From Treponema sp. (lineage in GTDB: Bacteria > Spirochaetota > Spirochaetia > Treponematales > Treponemataceae), in the NCBI GenBank assembly GCA_017525605.1, contig JAFXSM010000027.1:18027-82026 (forward strand): a DNA stretch of 64,000 nt, written 5' to 3'. Below the pieces are notes generated by a model, which worked only from the letters and a program-made list of their open reading frames with translations, was not told the origin of the DNA and made no database searches. Positions 47,236 to 57,126 of the stretch are shown piece by piece (the stretch's first letter is position 1; each line of letters starts with the position of its first letter). A program made the translations under genes and the position numbers.

Positions 47236-48690
47236 ATGAAAAGGAAACTTTTATTTTTTGCCAGCCTGTTTTTGGCGTTTTTCTTCGTCGGTTGCGGAAG
47301 TACTAATGTTGGCGGAGTGTCACAAATCAGCACTGCGCAAGACCCTGACGGTACTGTCATGATTTCCAACGAGACAAATGAGAATATCATTGTGTTTGTA
47401 AACGGTGAGGCTCGTAAAAAGGTTAGACCAACGATTCAATCATGCTTCAAAATGGAAATTACGGAGTCTGACGCAAAGAGCAACAACAACAGAAAAGCCC
47501 TTATTTCGATGTATCCTGAAAAAGTCTTTTCGGATGGAAAGATTGCTTTGACGGCAGAAAATGAGGAAAAACGCGTATTCAAGCAATATTTGGACTTCGG
47601 GCAGAACTATGAATTTTCTATAGACAGCGAGTCAATCTCAAAATTGCTTGAGGGAATGAGCAGCGATAATATGACGCAGGCGGAATTCGTGTTTAGATTT
47701 CCGTCACATGCGAAATCGTATCTCATAGAGCTGTATTCTGACAAAGAGTGCCGAAAGAGATTTGTGCTCGGCTCAGTTTCTCCTGGACAGGAGCTTCACG
47801 CTTTCAAAAATCCGGAAGCTGAAAGTGAGATAACCGTCTATGCAAAATACGTGAGAAATGATGGAAAAAGCACATAGACAATTGCTCAAGGTTCTCTTGG
47901 AACGCGTGTCGTTTATGGAGATAAAAGACCGATAGATATCGATATTCCTACAGACCCTAAATATCTTCTGAATCCGACAGTCTATGGGGCTGGCGGAAAA
48001 ACTTCAGGTGAGGCTGTTCTCGTCGTTGAAAACACTCGTGCCCTCGACCGTACTACTAGCGGAATTATTCGTGTCTCGCTAGATCGAGCAGGTGCAAGAA
48101 TCGAAAGTAGCCAAGATTTAAAGAACTCGAAACGTAATATGTCTCTGATCGAACCAAAGACAAAGCAGACCTATAAGCTTAATGTTGGTTCTACAGGTAA
48201 ATCCTACAAACTTTTTATAGAAGATATATCTAGTGGTGACGTATTAAAAATATACGATGTATCGCTCAAAAGTGGAGAAAGCTATTTCATAACGGCACCA
48301 GGAACGATGCCTTCCGAGATTGCTTCTCCAGACACGGAATTAAAAGAGAGCGACACTGCACGCCGAATTTCGATTGTTTCAAGTCAGCCGCAAACAAAAA
48401 TCTCGTATCATTTTGAGTCGGACGACACGTCGATTCTTGTTGAGAAAAACGGTGAGATACAGCTTGGAACTACGAGCGATGACACTGCGCGCTCAAACAT
48501 TTCAAAGCAGATTTCCATTCCTGCGAAAGGTCTTACATACGCAAATAGCGCAGCATTGAAAATTGTGTTCACGGCGACAAAAGAAGGTTTCGTGCCGCAG
48601 AAAAAATCGGTCAACGCACAGGTACTTCTTGATTCAGTCCGTGGATTCAGCTTTTTGGAAGCGTTCTCGCTGGAATCCATAGATTTCTAA
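47236..48690 (+). pseudogene. Lipoprotein gene with an in-frame amber codon
   Basis: The frame from 47236 to 48690 is continuous except for TAG at 47875-47877 (codon 214 of 485). The first part has a lipobox (FFVGC) after MKRKLLFFASLFLAFF. The sequence after the TAG (TIAQGSLGTRVVYGDKRPID...) reads smoothly to the end, SFLEAFSLESIDF. There is no start with a ribosome site soon after the TAG. It is either a nonsense mutant, a read-through case or a sequencing error. The product is beta-rich and of unknown function. GAGAGGTG precedes the ATG. Confidence 0.8.
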
Positions 48691-48713
48691 AAAAAAATAT
48701 AAATTCAAACTGC

Positions 48714-48752
48714 AAAAAACGGTGGTCTTGTCATAAGATTGCCGTTTTTTTT
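48714..48752 (+). terminator. Terminator between the two envelope genes
   Basis: AAAAACGG (48715-48722) pairs with CCGTTTTT (48742-48749), with an inner TCTT/AAGA, then TTT. The ribosome site of the next gene (AGGAG) follows at once. Confidence 0.7.
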
Positions 48753-48762
48753 AGGAGCATAA

Positions 48763-50958
48763 ATGAGAAAAATACTCTTGATGTCTGCGATGTTTTTTCT
48801 GTTCGTCGCAGGTGTTATTGCGGAAAGCGATAGGTTCGATGTCGTTTTAAGAATCAGCAATTTTACTGCGTCCTCTTTTGTAATACGTTTTCGTGATGAA
48901 TCATCTGGCAAGGAATTTCATCTTTGTGAGATCGGAAAAATGGAGGAAGTCCCGGTAGACTGCAATGGAAAATTCTTGAAAGGTCGTCAATATTCTGTTT
49001 TTGTTTCAGGGCACGAAGATTTGTATTCATTTTCTGGTATTTGGATTCCGATGAATTGGAATTCTGACAAATTTGTAATTGATTGGCACATATCTGACAA
49101 GAAAAATGCCAGTCCGAGCCTTGACAAAATTACATTCTCGAAACGCATGAACGGCAGCTGCAGGACGGAAAAACAGCGTTTTTCAGAAAATCAGGCTATC
49201 GAAGATGCCGATATTTCTTCCCCGATTGTCATATCGTTTAATTCTCATCTTAATAATGACATTTCGGTCGCAGGTGTGAACGTCTTCGAGTCCGAGGAAA
49301 ATGGCGGGCGCAATATGCATGCAAAAGTTATTCCGAACGAGAGAAACGGAAAAAGCGAATTCTCTTTGGACATGTCAGAAAATCGCCTTCAGCCTAATTC
49401 CGAGTATTCAATCGTGCTTGACGGACTTATGACAGTGGAGGGGGTTGCACTTTCCCGAATCGATATTCCTGTTCGCACAGCCGGAGACTATTCCCTTGAA
49501 TCTGTAAAGGCAAGTGATGTAAACATGGAGATTAGAGACGGCAAGCTTTCTGTGACATGGCGAAGTCCTGCCGTTTCTTACGAGGACACTTTGCTTGTTT
49601 TTACAAAACGTGGTTGGGAAATCCCTGTTCGTTGGGGGTATCACTCAGAGAATCGCGGAGTCTATGTTTTCGATGACATTAACTGGCGTGATGGTTTTTA
49701 CATCTTAAAAATCGCCTCTCAGGACGAGAGCGGAAACAGCGTTGAAAGTGAGCCGTTTATCTATATTGATGAAGACTGGGGACTAAACAAGAAAGTTGAT
49801 TGTGAGAATCTTGTTTTTACATTTGATTCCGCTGTTGTGAGAAACGCTTTGCGCTCAGGTGTAAAATTCTTCGTTGAAACTAGCGACAAGTCTGTGAGGA
49901 AAGAGATTCTTGAAGAAGATGATTATAGAGTTTCATTTGACACCGTTTCAAAAATTCCTGGAACTTCTGAAAAATACAGGGCTTTTCTTGAATTGCCAGA
50001 AAATTTCTCCATGCTTGATTTTTACGCTTCGGAAAAAACAATCAAGGTCGAATATCCTGATGATAATGAATACAAAACATGGTTTCTTAAAAAGTCAGAG
50101 GGGCTGCTAGCAGATGCAGAGAAAAAAGTCGAAGCTGTCCGCGTCCCTAAGTATTCTGGAAGTGTCGAAAATGCCTACAGTGATTTCAATGATGCAATGT
50201 CAGAGATGGAGCGTGTCTCAAAATTTGAATTTCCTCCTGTTGAGAAGTCTGCTGCATATAAAAAGGAAATTTCCGGTAATTACCAGCTGAGGCTCGCTTA
50301 CGAAAAGAAGCGGCAAGAAATAACGAGCGATTTTCTTTCTTATTTAGCTCATAGCATAACGTCAAAGAATTCCGTCAACTCAAAAAGAATCCTTGATTCC
50401 ATAAAGGCAGACAAAGATTACGAGCAGTTCTGCAAAAATGATAAATCTATCCAAAAAAATGCAACGGCGATTGAGAAAAAATATTCCGAATTCACCAATG
50501 CGAACCCGCGCGTAACTGACATATTTTCTGTCGGATATGTCCATCTGTCGAACGGTAATGATGCTTTTTCAAGCAATGGATTTTTGGTTCAGGCATTCAG
50601 CAAGAATTTTGACCACATTTTCGTGAACTTGCTTAACTTTGAGGCGGCGGTTTCTGAAGCGGCCTATTTTTATGCCGGAACTGTAGACATTGGCGTTTCT
50701 GCTCATCTTGCGAGCTTGTTTTTTCCTTTTGCAAAAATGGGTATAGGTTACTATTACACCGATAATGATGATGAGAACACTGATTATTATGGCGTAATTG
50801 CAAAAATCGGATATGGCACAGATATAAAAATCACAAACCATATAAAAATAGTTGCGGAATATAATTTTTATTTTCTTTTTGGCTGTGACAAGCCTGCCAT
50901 GGATGCTGTAAAACTGTCCCTTACGTTTGGTAAGCCTCAAAAAGGAGTTTCAAAATGA
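48763..50958 (+). CDS. Large exported protein with Ig-like middle and outer-membrane-type C-terminus
   Basis: 731 residues. Signal peptide MRKILLMSAMFFLFVAGVIAE. Residues about 120-240 look like a bacterial Ig-like (Big_5) domain (SPIVISFNSHLNNDISVAGVNVFE...NSEYSIVLDGLMTVEGVAL). A helical region spans about 450-590. The last ~140 residues (VGYVHLSNGNDAFSSNGFLVQ ... YGTDIKITNHIKIVAEYNFYF) have the alternating pattern of outer-membrane beta-strands. It is probably a surface or outer-membrane protein; no characterised homologue is recognised. It overlaps the next gene by 4 bases. Confidence 0.75.
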   Translation: MRKILLMSAMFFLFVAGVIAESDRFDVVLRISNFTASSFVIRFRDESSGKEFHLCEIGKMEEVPVDCNGKFLKGRQYSVFVSGHEDLYSFSGIWIPMNWNSDKFVIDWHISDKKNASPSLDKITFSKRMNGSCRTEKQRFSENQAIEDADISSPIVISFNSHLNNDISVAGVNVFESEENGGRNMHAKVIPNERNGKSEFSLDMSENRLQPNSEYSIVLDGLMTVEGVALSRIDIPVRTAGDYSLESVKASDVNMEIRDGKLSVTWRSPAVSYEDTLLVFTKRGWEIPVRWGYHSENRGVYVFDDINWRDGFYILKIASQDESGNSVESEPFIYIDEDWGLNKKVDCENLVFTFDSAVVRNALRSGVKFFVETSDKSVRKEILEEDDYRVSFDTVSKIPGTSEKYRAFLELPENFSMLDFYASEKTIKVEYPDDNEYKTWFLKKSEGLLADAEKKVEAVRVPKYSGSVENAYSDFNDAMSEMERVSKFEFPPVEKSAAYKKEISGNYQLRLAYEKKRQEITSDFLSYLAHSITSKNSVNSKRILDSIKADKDYEQFCKNDKSIQKNATAIEKKYSEFTNANPRVTDIFSVGYVHLSNGNDAFSSNGFLVQAFSKNFDHIFVNLLNFEAAVSEAAYFYAGTVDIGVSAHLASLFFPFAKMGIGYYYTDNDDENTDYYGVIAKIGYGTDIKITNHIKIVAEYNFYFLFGCDKPAMDAVKLSLTFGKPQKGVSK

Positions 50959-51362
50959 TTAAAAATCTTTTTATCATCGTATGTGCCTTTATGCTTGCAG
51001 GTTGTGCTCCGCTCATAAATGAAAATTTTGGAGAAAGCGAACATCAAACTTCGAATGAACAGACGAGTTTCTCTTCCATAAGATTGCAGATTGATTCCGT
51101 TGAATATACGATGCGCAAGGAAGAAGATTACTTTTATGTAGATGTATATATCTCTTCTTCCTACAGAGAGTTCTATTTTTTTGGATATGCTGATGACGAA
51201 TATAAAACTTGGAGCACATATATTACTGTTTATGGTACAGGAACGTATACGCTTTACGAAGTTTCTTCTAATTTCGGAGGATTTAATCTATCAAGCGGTA
51301 GCTACCGAATAAGATTTTATCCGTCCTCATTACAAATGATGGTTTCATGGATGGGGTATTGA
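50955..51362 (+). CDS. Small lipoprotein
   Basis: 135 residues with a lipobox MLAGC after MIKNLFIIVCAF, then a short beta-rich domain (RLQIDSVEYTMRKEEDYFYVDVYISSSYREFYFFG). It starts in an ATGA-type overlap with the upstream outer-membrane-like gene, so the two probably work together. Unknown family. Confidence 0.75.
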   Translation: MIKNLFIIVCAFMLAGCAPLINENFGESEHQTSNEQTSFSSIRLQIDSVEYTMRKEEDYFYVDVYISSSYREFYFFGYADDEYKTWSTYITVYGTGTYTLYEVSSNFGGFNLSSGSYRIRFYPSSLQMMVSWMGY

Positions 51363-51414
51363 AGAGTTTTTATATTGAAAACCAACATTTGGGAATTATT
51401 GCCTCTGTTCCCAT

Positions 51415-51460
51415 CACTGAAAAGAAAACGCCGCAAATGGCATTTTCTTTCAGTGTTTTC
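51415..51460 (+). terminator. Terminator after the envelope gene set
   Basis: CACTGAAAAGAAAACGCC (51415-51432) pairs with GGCATTTTCTTTCAGTG (51439-51455) with one bulge, followed by TTTTC. The remaining bases up to 51648 hold no gene I can support. Confidence 0.75.
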
Positions 51461-51648
51461 TTCGTCCTATTCCACGTTGCAGGTGAATTGCGTTCTTTTG
51501 TATTTCTATTTTTTGAAGGAAAAAGAGTTTGTATTGAAAACTTCCGTCGTTTCTGTTGCAAGTTTTCAGATGCTTCATTATAGTTATGATGAAAAGTTGC
51601 GACGTATATGTTGTGAGTTTTCATTATCAGCAATGTGTGAGGCAAAAA

Positions 51649-52920
51649 ATGATAAAGCGCGATGTGTATTTGCAGAAAATCATTGATTATATGTGGGACG
51701 GACAAATAAAGGTGATAACAGGAATCCGCCGATGTGGAAAATCAACGCTTTTGTTCGACTTGTTTTATGAATATCTTTTGGAAAACAATGTTTCTGCGGA
51801 TTGCATTATCAAAATTCAGCTCGATAAACGCCAGTACGCAAAATACAGAAATCCAATTGAACTTGCAGGATATGTAGAAGGCTTGGTTTCTGAAAAGGCA
51901 GACAAATTTTATCTTTTTATAGATGAGGTTCAGTTTTGTCATTCTGTTCCTGATGTTGATAATCCGGGTTACGATATTACTGTGTATGATATGCTCAATG
52001 AACTGAAAGATTATAAAAATCTTGATGTATATGTTACAGGCTCAAATTCAAAAATGCTTTCAAAAGATATTGCTACGGAATTTCGCGGGCGGTCATCGCA
52101 GATTCATGTTTATCCGTTGAGCTTTGCTGAGTATCATAATGCAAAAAATGGCGATAAACATGATGATTTTGAACAATATATGCTTTATGGCGGGCTTCCA
52201 TATCTTCTGCACCTTAAAAACGAAGCACAGTACAAGCAATATCTGACATCTCTTTTTGATGAAGTGTACATAAAGGATATTGTTGAGCGTAATAAAATTG
52301 GGCGAACTGATATCTTGGGAAATATATTGGATTTGCTTGGTTCAATGATTAGTTCTCTTACTAATCCTTTGAACATAACGAACTCGTTGAAAAGTGTGCG
52401 AAATGAAAAGCTTAGTGTAAATACGGTCAGCGATTACATTGGTTATTGTAAGGATGCTTTTTTGCTTAGCGAAGCAAAACGGTATGACGTAAAAGGAAAA
52501 CATTATTTTGACTATCCGAATAAGTATTATTTTACTGACATTGGCTTGAGAAACGCCCGATTGGCTTTTCGCCAGTTTGATACCGGACATATTATGGAAA
52601 ATATCATTTACAATGAGCTGGTTTTGCGTGGATATTCTGTAGATGTTGGCGTGGTCGTGGACAGATCAAAAGGGCAGAACGTGCAGAAAGAAATTGACTT
52701 TGTAGTAAACAATGCAGACAAGCGCGTTTATATTCAATCTGCGTTTCGTATGGACGGCGACAAAAAGACTGATTCTGAATTGAATTCGCTTCTGCTTGCC
52801 AAGGATTTTTTCAAAAAAATTATCATCAGAATGGATATTTCGCATAATTTTTATGATGATAACGGAATCCTGCATTGTAATCTGCTTGATTTTTTGCTCG
52901 GCAATCAAGATTTATTCTGA
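51649..52920 (+). CDS. AAA ATPase with DUF4143-type layout
   Basis: 423 residues. Walker A is ITGIRRCGKSTLLFDL (about residues 22-37); a Walker-B-like FYLFIDEVQFC follows, then YVTGSNSKMLSKDIATEFRGRSSQIHVYPLSFAEY, typical of this ATPase family. The C-terminal half has a winged helix (NTVSDYIGYCKDAFLLSEAKRYDVKGK) and a nuclease-like DUF4143 segment (NIIYNELVLRGYSVDVGVV...EIDFVVNNADKRVYIQ). Such proteins are often found in accessory regions. Start chosen at 51649, where GAGG lies 8 bases upstream; the sequence is AT-rich. Confidence 0.87.
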   Translation: MIKRDVYLQKIIDYMWDGQIKVITGIRRCGKSTLLFDLFYEYLLENNVSADCIIKIQLDKRQYAKYRNPIELAGYVEGLVSEKADKFYLFIDEVQFCHSVPDVDNPGYDITVYDMLNELKDYKNLDVYVTGSNSKMLSKDIATEFRGRSSQIHVYPLSFAEYHNAKNGDKHDDFEQYMLYGGLPYLLHLKNEAQYKQYLTSLFDEVYIKDIVERNKIGRTDILGNILDLLGSMISSLTNPLNITNSLKSVRNEKLSVNTVSDYIGYCKDAFLLSEAKRYDVKGKHYFDYPNKYYFTDIGLRNARLAFRQFDTGHIMENIIYNELVLRGYSVDVGVVVDRSKGQNVQKEIDFVVNNADKRVYIQSAFRMDGDKKTDSELNSLLLAKDFFKKIIIRMDISHNFYDDNGILHCNLLDFLLGNQDLF

Positions 52921-53040
52921 TTTCTTTTTTTCAAAAATAGAAATCGTGGACTTTTTAAGTTCCCTGTCAAAGAACAAAATTTATGTGTTTGAAAATCTGC
53001 TTTGTTGTGAAACATCATAGCGGAATTAACATAGATATTT

Positions 53041-53069
53041 TGTTTTAACAAAAGGAGCGCGTGTATAAT
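53041..53069 (+). promoter_or_regulatory. Promoter for the lipoprotein gene
   Basis: TATAAT at 53064-53069, with a weak TGTTTT -35 at 53041-53046 (17 bases), about 40 bases before the ATG at 53110. Confidence 0.5.
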
Positions 53070-53109
53070 AGAGACTGCCATGTGCAATATCCACAAAGGA
53101 GGCAATCGT

Positions 53110-53586
53110 ATGAGAAAACTGTGTGTAATCGTGTCATTCATGTTTGTTTTTGCATTTTGTGCGGGGCTTGTTTCGTGCTCGTCCGACGATGACGGAAAAA
53201 GCGGAACTTTGGATTCTTATATTCCGAGCGAGCTTTCTTCCAAGACTGTGGACGCGCTCTACGTCAAATCCGAAAGAGGCGACTATCCTTCCGAGAATGT
53301 CCGCGATTACAGCGGCACATATTCGTTCTATTTCTTTTCCGACAAAACTTTCGTAATGATGGTTCATGCTGAATGGACGCAGTACGGACAAAAAATGACG
53401 ATAAGCACAACGGTTTACGAAGGCACATTCACAAAGACAGGCGACTACACGAACGGAACATTGAACTGCACCACGACAAAATCACAGAATCCTCTTGGTT
53501 GTGCGCCGATGCCGCCAGTTCCTTCCGAACTTGTCGTAACGGACGGAAAATTCAGCGTTCAGTCTTATGAATTTACAAAGCAGTGA
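53110..53586 (+). CDS. Small lipoprotein
   Basis: 158 residues with a signal peptide and lipobox LVSC (MRKLCVIVSFMFVFAFCAGL). A beta-rich domain (YSGTYSFYFFSDKTFVMMVHAEWTQYGQKMTISTTVYEGTFTKTG) looks like a lipocalin-type barrel. AAAGGAGG stands 7 bases before the ATG. No characterised relative is recognised. Confidence 0.8.
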   Translation: MRKLCVIVSFMFVFAFCAGLVSCSSDDDGKSGTLDSYIPSELSSKTVDALYVKSERGDYPSENVRDYSGTYSFYFFSDKTFVMMVHAEWTQYGQKMTISTTVYEGTFTKTGDYTNGTLNCTTTKSQNPLGCAPMPPVPSELVVTDGKFSVQSYEFTKQ

Positions 53587-53619
53587 GAAAAACGGGAACA
53601 GGAGAAAATCGAAATCAAT

Positions 53620-54621
53620 ATGAGCAACGATGTTACACCAGCAAAAACGAATGAAAAATCGTTTCTTTCTTCTATTATCTTTGTCGCAATTGCGGCTTCG
53701 TTCTGCAGTTTCCTTTGGGGGAGCGCGACGCCTTGCATCAAAATCGGCTACAGGCTTTTTTCGATTGCGCCGACTGACACCGCGACCGTGATTCTCTTTG
53801 CCGGAATCCGCTTTTTCCTCGAAGGGATTCTCACCGTAATCGCAGGAAGTTTCATGCAGGGGAAATTTTTGTATCCGGCTTCGAAAGTCGCTTGGGGAAA
53901 AGTGTTCGTCCTTTCGATGTTCCAGACTGTAATCCAGTATTTCTTTTTCTACGGCGGATTGACCAAGGCTTCGGGCGTAACGTCCGCGCTCACGATTTCG
54001 ACGAACGTGTTCGCTTCGCTTTTGATTGCGGTATTCGTTTTCGGGCAGGAAAAGCTCAGCACGCTCAAAGTCGTCGGCTGCGTCATCGGTTTTTCCGGTG
54101 TCGTAGCCGTGAACGCGTTCGGAAGCTCAGGCTCGGATTATCACGTCTCTTTTTTGGGCGAGGGATTCATTTTCCTTTCGAGCATCTGCTACGGTTTTTC
54201 GGGCGGATTTTCCAAGAAGTTCTCGAGGACTGAAAACCCGGTCATGCTTTCGGGCTGGCAGTTCGTGGTCGGCGGAGTCATAATGACTGTCGTCGGCTGG
54301 AGTTTCGGCGGAAGATTCTCGGGCTTCACAGTTAAATCGACATTGCTCGTTTTCTATCTTGCGTTCATCAGCGCGTGCGCGTATTCGCTTTGGGGGATTC
54401 TCCTTAAATACAACGATGTCTCGAAGGTCGTCATATTCGGCTTTCTGAATCCTGTTTTCGGAGTAATATTGTCGATGATTTTCCTTCACGAGAAAGGGCA
54501 GAATGTTTTCGTCGTCCTAATCTCCCTCGTGCTCGTCTCGGTCGGGATAATCACAGTCAACAGGAAAGAAAAACGCGGTTTTTCTTCTTCTTCTGATTCC
54601 GCATTGACAAAACAGAAATAG
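53620..54621 (+). CDS. EamA/DMT-family transporter
   Basis: 333 residues with ten hydrophobic segments in two EamA repeats: the first from about 18 (FVAIAASFCSFLWGSATPCIKI), the second from about 180 (GEGFIFLSSICYGFSGGFSKK). It exports or imports small metabolites; the substrate is unknown. It lies 34 bases after the lipoprotein gene and 18 bases before feoAB, with which it may be cotranscribed. Confidence 0.88.
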   Translation: MSNDVTPAKTNEKSFLSSIIFVAIAASFCSFLWGSATPCIKIGYRLFSIAPTDTATVILFAGIRFFLEGILTVIAGSFMQGKFLYPASKVAWGKVFVLSMFQTVIQYFFFYGGLTKASGVTSALTISTNVFASLLIAVFVFGQEKLSTLKVVGCVIGFSGVVAVNAFGSSGSDYHVSFLGEGFIFLSSICYGFSGGFSKKFSRTENPVMLSGWQFVVGGVIMTVVGWSFGGRFSGFTVKSTLLVFYLAFISACAYSLWGILLKYNDVSKVVIFGFLNPVFGVILSMIFLHEKGQNVFVVLISLVLVSVGIITVNRKEKRGFSSSSDSALTKQK

Positions 54622-54639
54622 CTCAGCTAATTTTTAATA

Positions 54640-56988
54640 ATGAATCTTAGCGAAATAAATATCGGCGACACCGTTTGCGTGACTTCTCTTGGCGGAAACG
54701 GTGCGCTCAGGCAGCACTTCCTTGACATGGGAATCATTCCCGGTGCTGAAATCACACTCGAAAAATACGCGCCGCTCGGCGACCCTATGGAATTCCGTCT
54801 GCACGGCTACGAGCTTACTCTCCGCGTTGCCGATGCGGAAAAAATCGGCGTGTCGGAAATATCGCGCACGAAAAGCGACTTTCAGAACCAGAAACCGCCT
54901 TCAAATGCGAAAATGTCGCATCCTGGGCTCGGCGAGGGCGGAAAATTCCACGACAAGAAAGTGGAGAATCCGCTTCCCGACGGCACAATCCTCTCTTTCG
55001 CGCTTGTCGGAAACCAGAACTGCGGAAAGACGACATTGTTCAACAAGCTCACTGGCTCGAATCAGCATGTCGGAAATTTCCCCGGCGTGACGGTTGACAG
55101 AAAATCAGGCTCAATCCTCAAGTATTCGGACACTCTCATAACTGATTTGCCGGGCATCTATTCGATGTCGCCTTACACGAGCGAGGAGCTGATTTCGCGC
55201 GATTTCGTCCTGAACGAGAAGCCTCACGCGATAATCAACATCGTTGACGCGACGAACATCGAGCGCAACTTGTATCTGACGATGCAGCTTCTGGAGCTGA
55301 ACATTCCGCTCGTCATCGCGCTCAACATGATGGACGAGCTTACGGCGAACGGCGGCTCAATAGACGTGAACGAGATGGAGCATATACTCGGCGTTCCTGT
55401 CGTCCCGATTTCAGCGAAGAACGGGCAGGGTATCGAGGAGCTTGTCTCGCACGCGCTGCACGTCGCGAAGTATCAGGAACGCCCGCTCAGGCAGGATTTC
55501 TGCGACAAGAGCGATAACGGAGGAGCTGTCCACCGCGCGCTTCACGGAACTGTCCATCTCATCGAAGACCATGCCGAGAATGCCAGAATCCCAGTGCGAT
55601 TTGCCGCGACGAAGCTTCTTGAGGACGACAAGCGCATCCTCTACAAGCTCGCCCTTGACGTGAACGAAAGGGAAATGCTTGAGCACATCATCATCCAGAT
55701 GGAAAAAGAGCGTTCTCTCGACAGAAGCGCGGCGATTGCCGATATGCGTTTCAGTTTTATCCGCCGTATGTGCTCTTCCTGCGTGAAACGCCCTCACGAA
55801 AGCCGCGAGCGAATCCGAAGCCGAAAAATCGACAGCGTCCTGACGGGAAAGTGGAGCGCGATTCCCTGTTTCCTTGCTATTATGGCGGCAGTGTTCTTTT
55901 TGACGTTCAACGTAATCGGCGCGTTTTTTCAGGGGCTTTTGGAAACTGCGATCGACAATCTTACGGGGCTTTGCGATTCCGCTCTTGAGGCCGCCGGCGT
56001 TAACGAGGTTCTTCATTCGCTCATAATCGACGGAATATTCGCGGGGGTCGGAAGCGTCCTGTCGTTCCTTCCGATTATCGTCACGCTGTTCTTCTTCCTT
56101 TCCATGCTCGAAGATTCAGGTTACATCGCCCGTGTCGCGTTCTTCATGGACAAGCTTCTCCGCAAGGTCGGTCTTTCGGGGCGCAGCATCGTGCCGCTTC
56201 TGATTGGCTTCGGTTGTTCCGTTCCTGCCGTGATGTCAACGCGGACGCTTCCGAGCGAGCGCGACCGCAAGATGACGATTCTCCTCACCCCGTTCATGAG
56301 CTGCACTGCGAAACTTCCGATTTATGCGTTTTTTGTGAGCGCGTTCTTTCCGTCGAACGGCGGGCTTATCATGACGGCATTGTATTTCCTCGGAATCTTC
56401 GTGGGAATCCTTGTCGCGCTTTTGTACAAGGAAACTGTATTCAAGGGCGAGGCTGTTCCGTTCGTGATGGAGCTTCCGAATTACAGGATGCCGGGGCTTC
56501 GCAATACCGCGCAGCTTTTGTGGGAGAAGGCGAAGGACTTTTTGCAGCGCGCTTTCACCGTGATTTTCATCGCTACGATTGTCGTCTGGTTCTTGCAGAG
56601 CTTCAGCTGGAAAATGCATCTCGTCTCTGACGCGGAGCAGAGCATTCTCGCGTCGGTCGCAAGGCTTGTTTCTCCTTTGATGAACCCGATCGGGCTTGGC
56701 GACTGGCAGATTGTCGTGTCGCTCGTGAGCGGATTCATCGCGAAGGAAAGCGTCGTTTCCACGCTGGAGATTCTATTTGCGGGCGGAATCGAGCAGGTGA
56801 TTGGGGCGGTGAGCGCGGCAAGCCTTCTCGTGTTCAGCCTTCTTTACACTCCGTGCATTGCCGCGATTGCCGCCGTGAAACGCGAGCTCGGTGCGCGCTG
56901 GGCTGTTCTGCTCGTTGTTTGGCAGTGCGTCATCGCATGGATTTGCGCATTTGCCGTCCGGTTCTTCGCTCAGCTTGCGGGGCTTTAG
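54640..56988 (+). CDS. feoB: Ferrous iron transporter, FeoA-FeoB fusion
   Basis: 782 residues. Residues 1-75 are a complete FeoA SH3-like domain (INIGDTVCVTSLGGNGALRQHFLDMGIIPGAEITL). After a linker the FeoB G domain starts with FALVGNQNCGKTTLFNKLTG (G1), GVTVDRKSG, DLPGIYS (G3) and NMMD (G4). A transmembrane part follows with two gate regions (LIGFGCSVPAVMSTRT and related). It imports Fe2+ across the inner membrane. Usually feoA is a separate gene; here it is fused. Confidence 0.95.
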   Translation: MNLSEINIGDTVCVTSLGGNGALRQHFLDMGIIPGAEITLEKYAPLGDPMEFRLHGYELTLRVADAEKIGVSEISRTKSDFQNQKPPSNAKMSHPGLGEGGKFHDKKVENPLPDGTILSFALVGNQNCGKTTLFNKLTGSNQHVGNFPGVTVDRKSGSILKYSDTLITDLPGIYSMSPYTSEELISRDFVLNEKPHAIINIVDATNIERNLYLTMQLLELNIPLVIALNMMDELTANGGSIDVNEMEHILGVPVVPISAKNGQGIEELVSHALHVAKYQERPLRQDFCDKSDNGGAVHRALHGTVHLIEDHAENARIPVRFAATKLLEDDKRILYKLALDVNEREMLEHIIIQMEKERSLDRSAAIADMRFSFIRRMCSSCVKRPHESRERIRSRKIDSVLTGKWSAIPCFLAIMAAVFFLTFNVIGAFFQGLLETAIDNLTGLCDSALEAAGVNEVLHSLIIDGIFAGVGSVLSFLPIIVTLFFFLSMLEDSGYIARVAFFMDKLLRKVGLSGRSIVPLLIGFGCSVPAVMSTRTLPSERDRKMTILLTPFMSCTAKLPIYAFFVSAFFPSNGGLIMTALYFLGIFVGILVALLYKETVFKGEAVPFVMELPNYRMPGLRNTAQLLWEKAKDFLQRAFTVIFIATIVVWFLQSFSWKMHLVSDAEQSILASVARLVSPLMNPIGLGDWQIVVSLVSGFIAKESVVSTLEILFAGGIEQVIGAVSAASLLVFSLLYTPCIAAIAAVKRELGARWAVLLVVWQCVIAWICAFAVRFFAQLAGL

Positions 56989-57015
56989 GATAGTACTGAA
57001 TTTTTTTTTGATGGG

Positions 57016-57051
57016 ACTGTTCGGAAAAATGAAATTTTCGAACAGTTTTTT
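57016..57051 (+). terminator. Terminator after feoAB
   Basis: ACTGTTCGGAAAA (57016-57028) pairs with TTTTCGAACAGT (57035-57046) with one bulge, followed by TTTTT. Confidence 0.85.
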
Positions 57052-57080
57052 CTGCACTTTTTATTTTTCGATAAGAATAG

Positions 57081-57105
57081 TATAATTGGTGATAGTGGTA
57101 CTATC
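57081..57105 (+). promoter_or_regulatory. hypB promoter -10 and adjoining palindrome
   Basis: TATAAT at 57081-57086, then a perfect GATAGT-GGT-ACTATC (57091-57105) at the expected transcription start. The palindrome could bind a metal- or redox-responsive repressor. A similar GATAGTACT occurs at the feoAB stop codon. AGAGGA precedes the ATG at 57127. Confidence 0.5.
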
Positions 57106-57126
57106 AGAACTTTAAGAGGACTTAAA

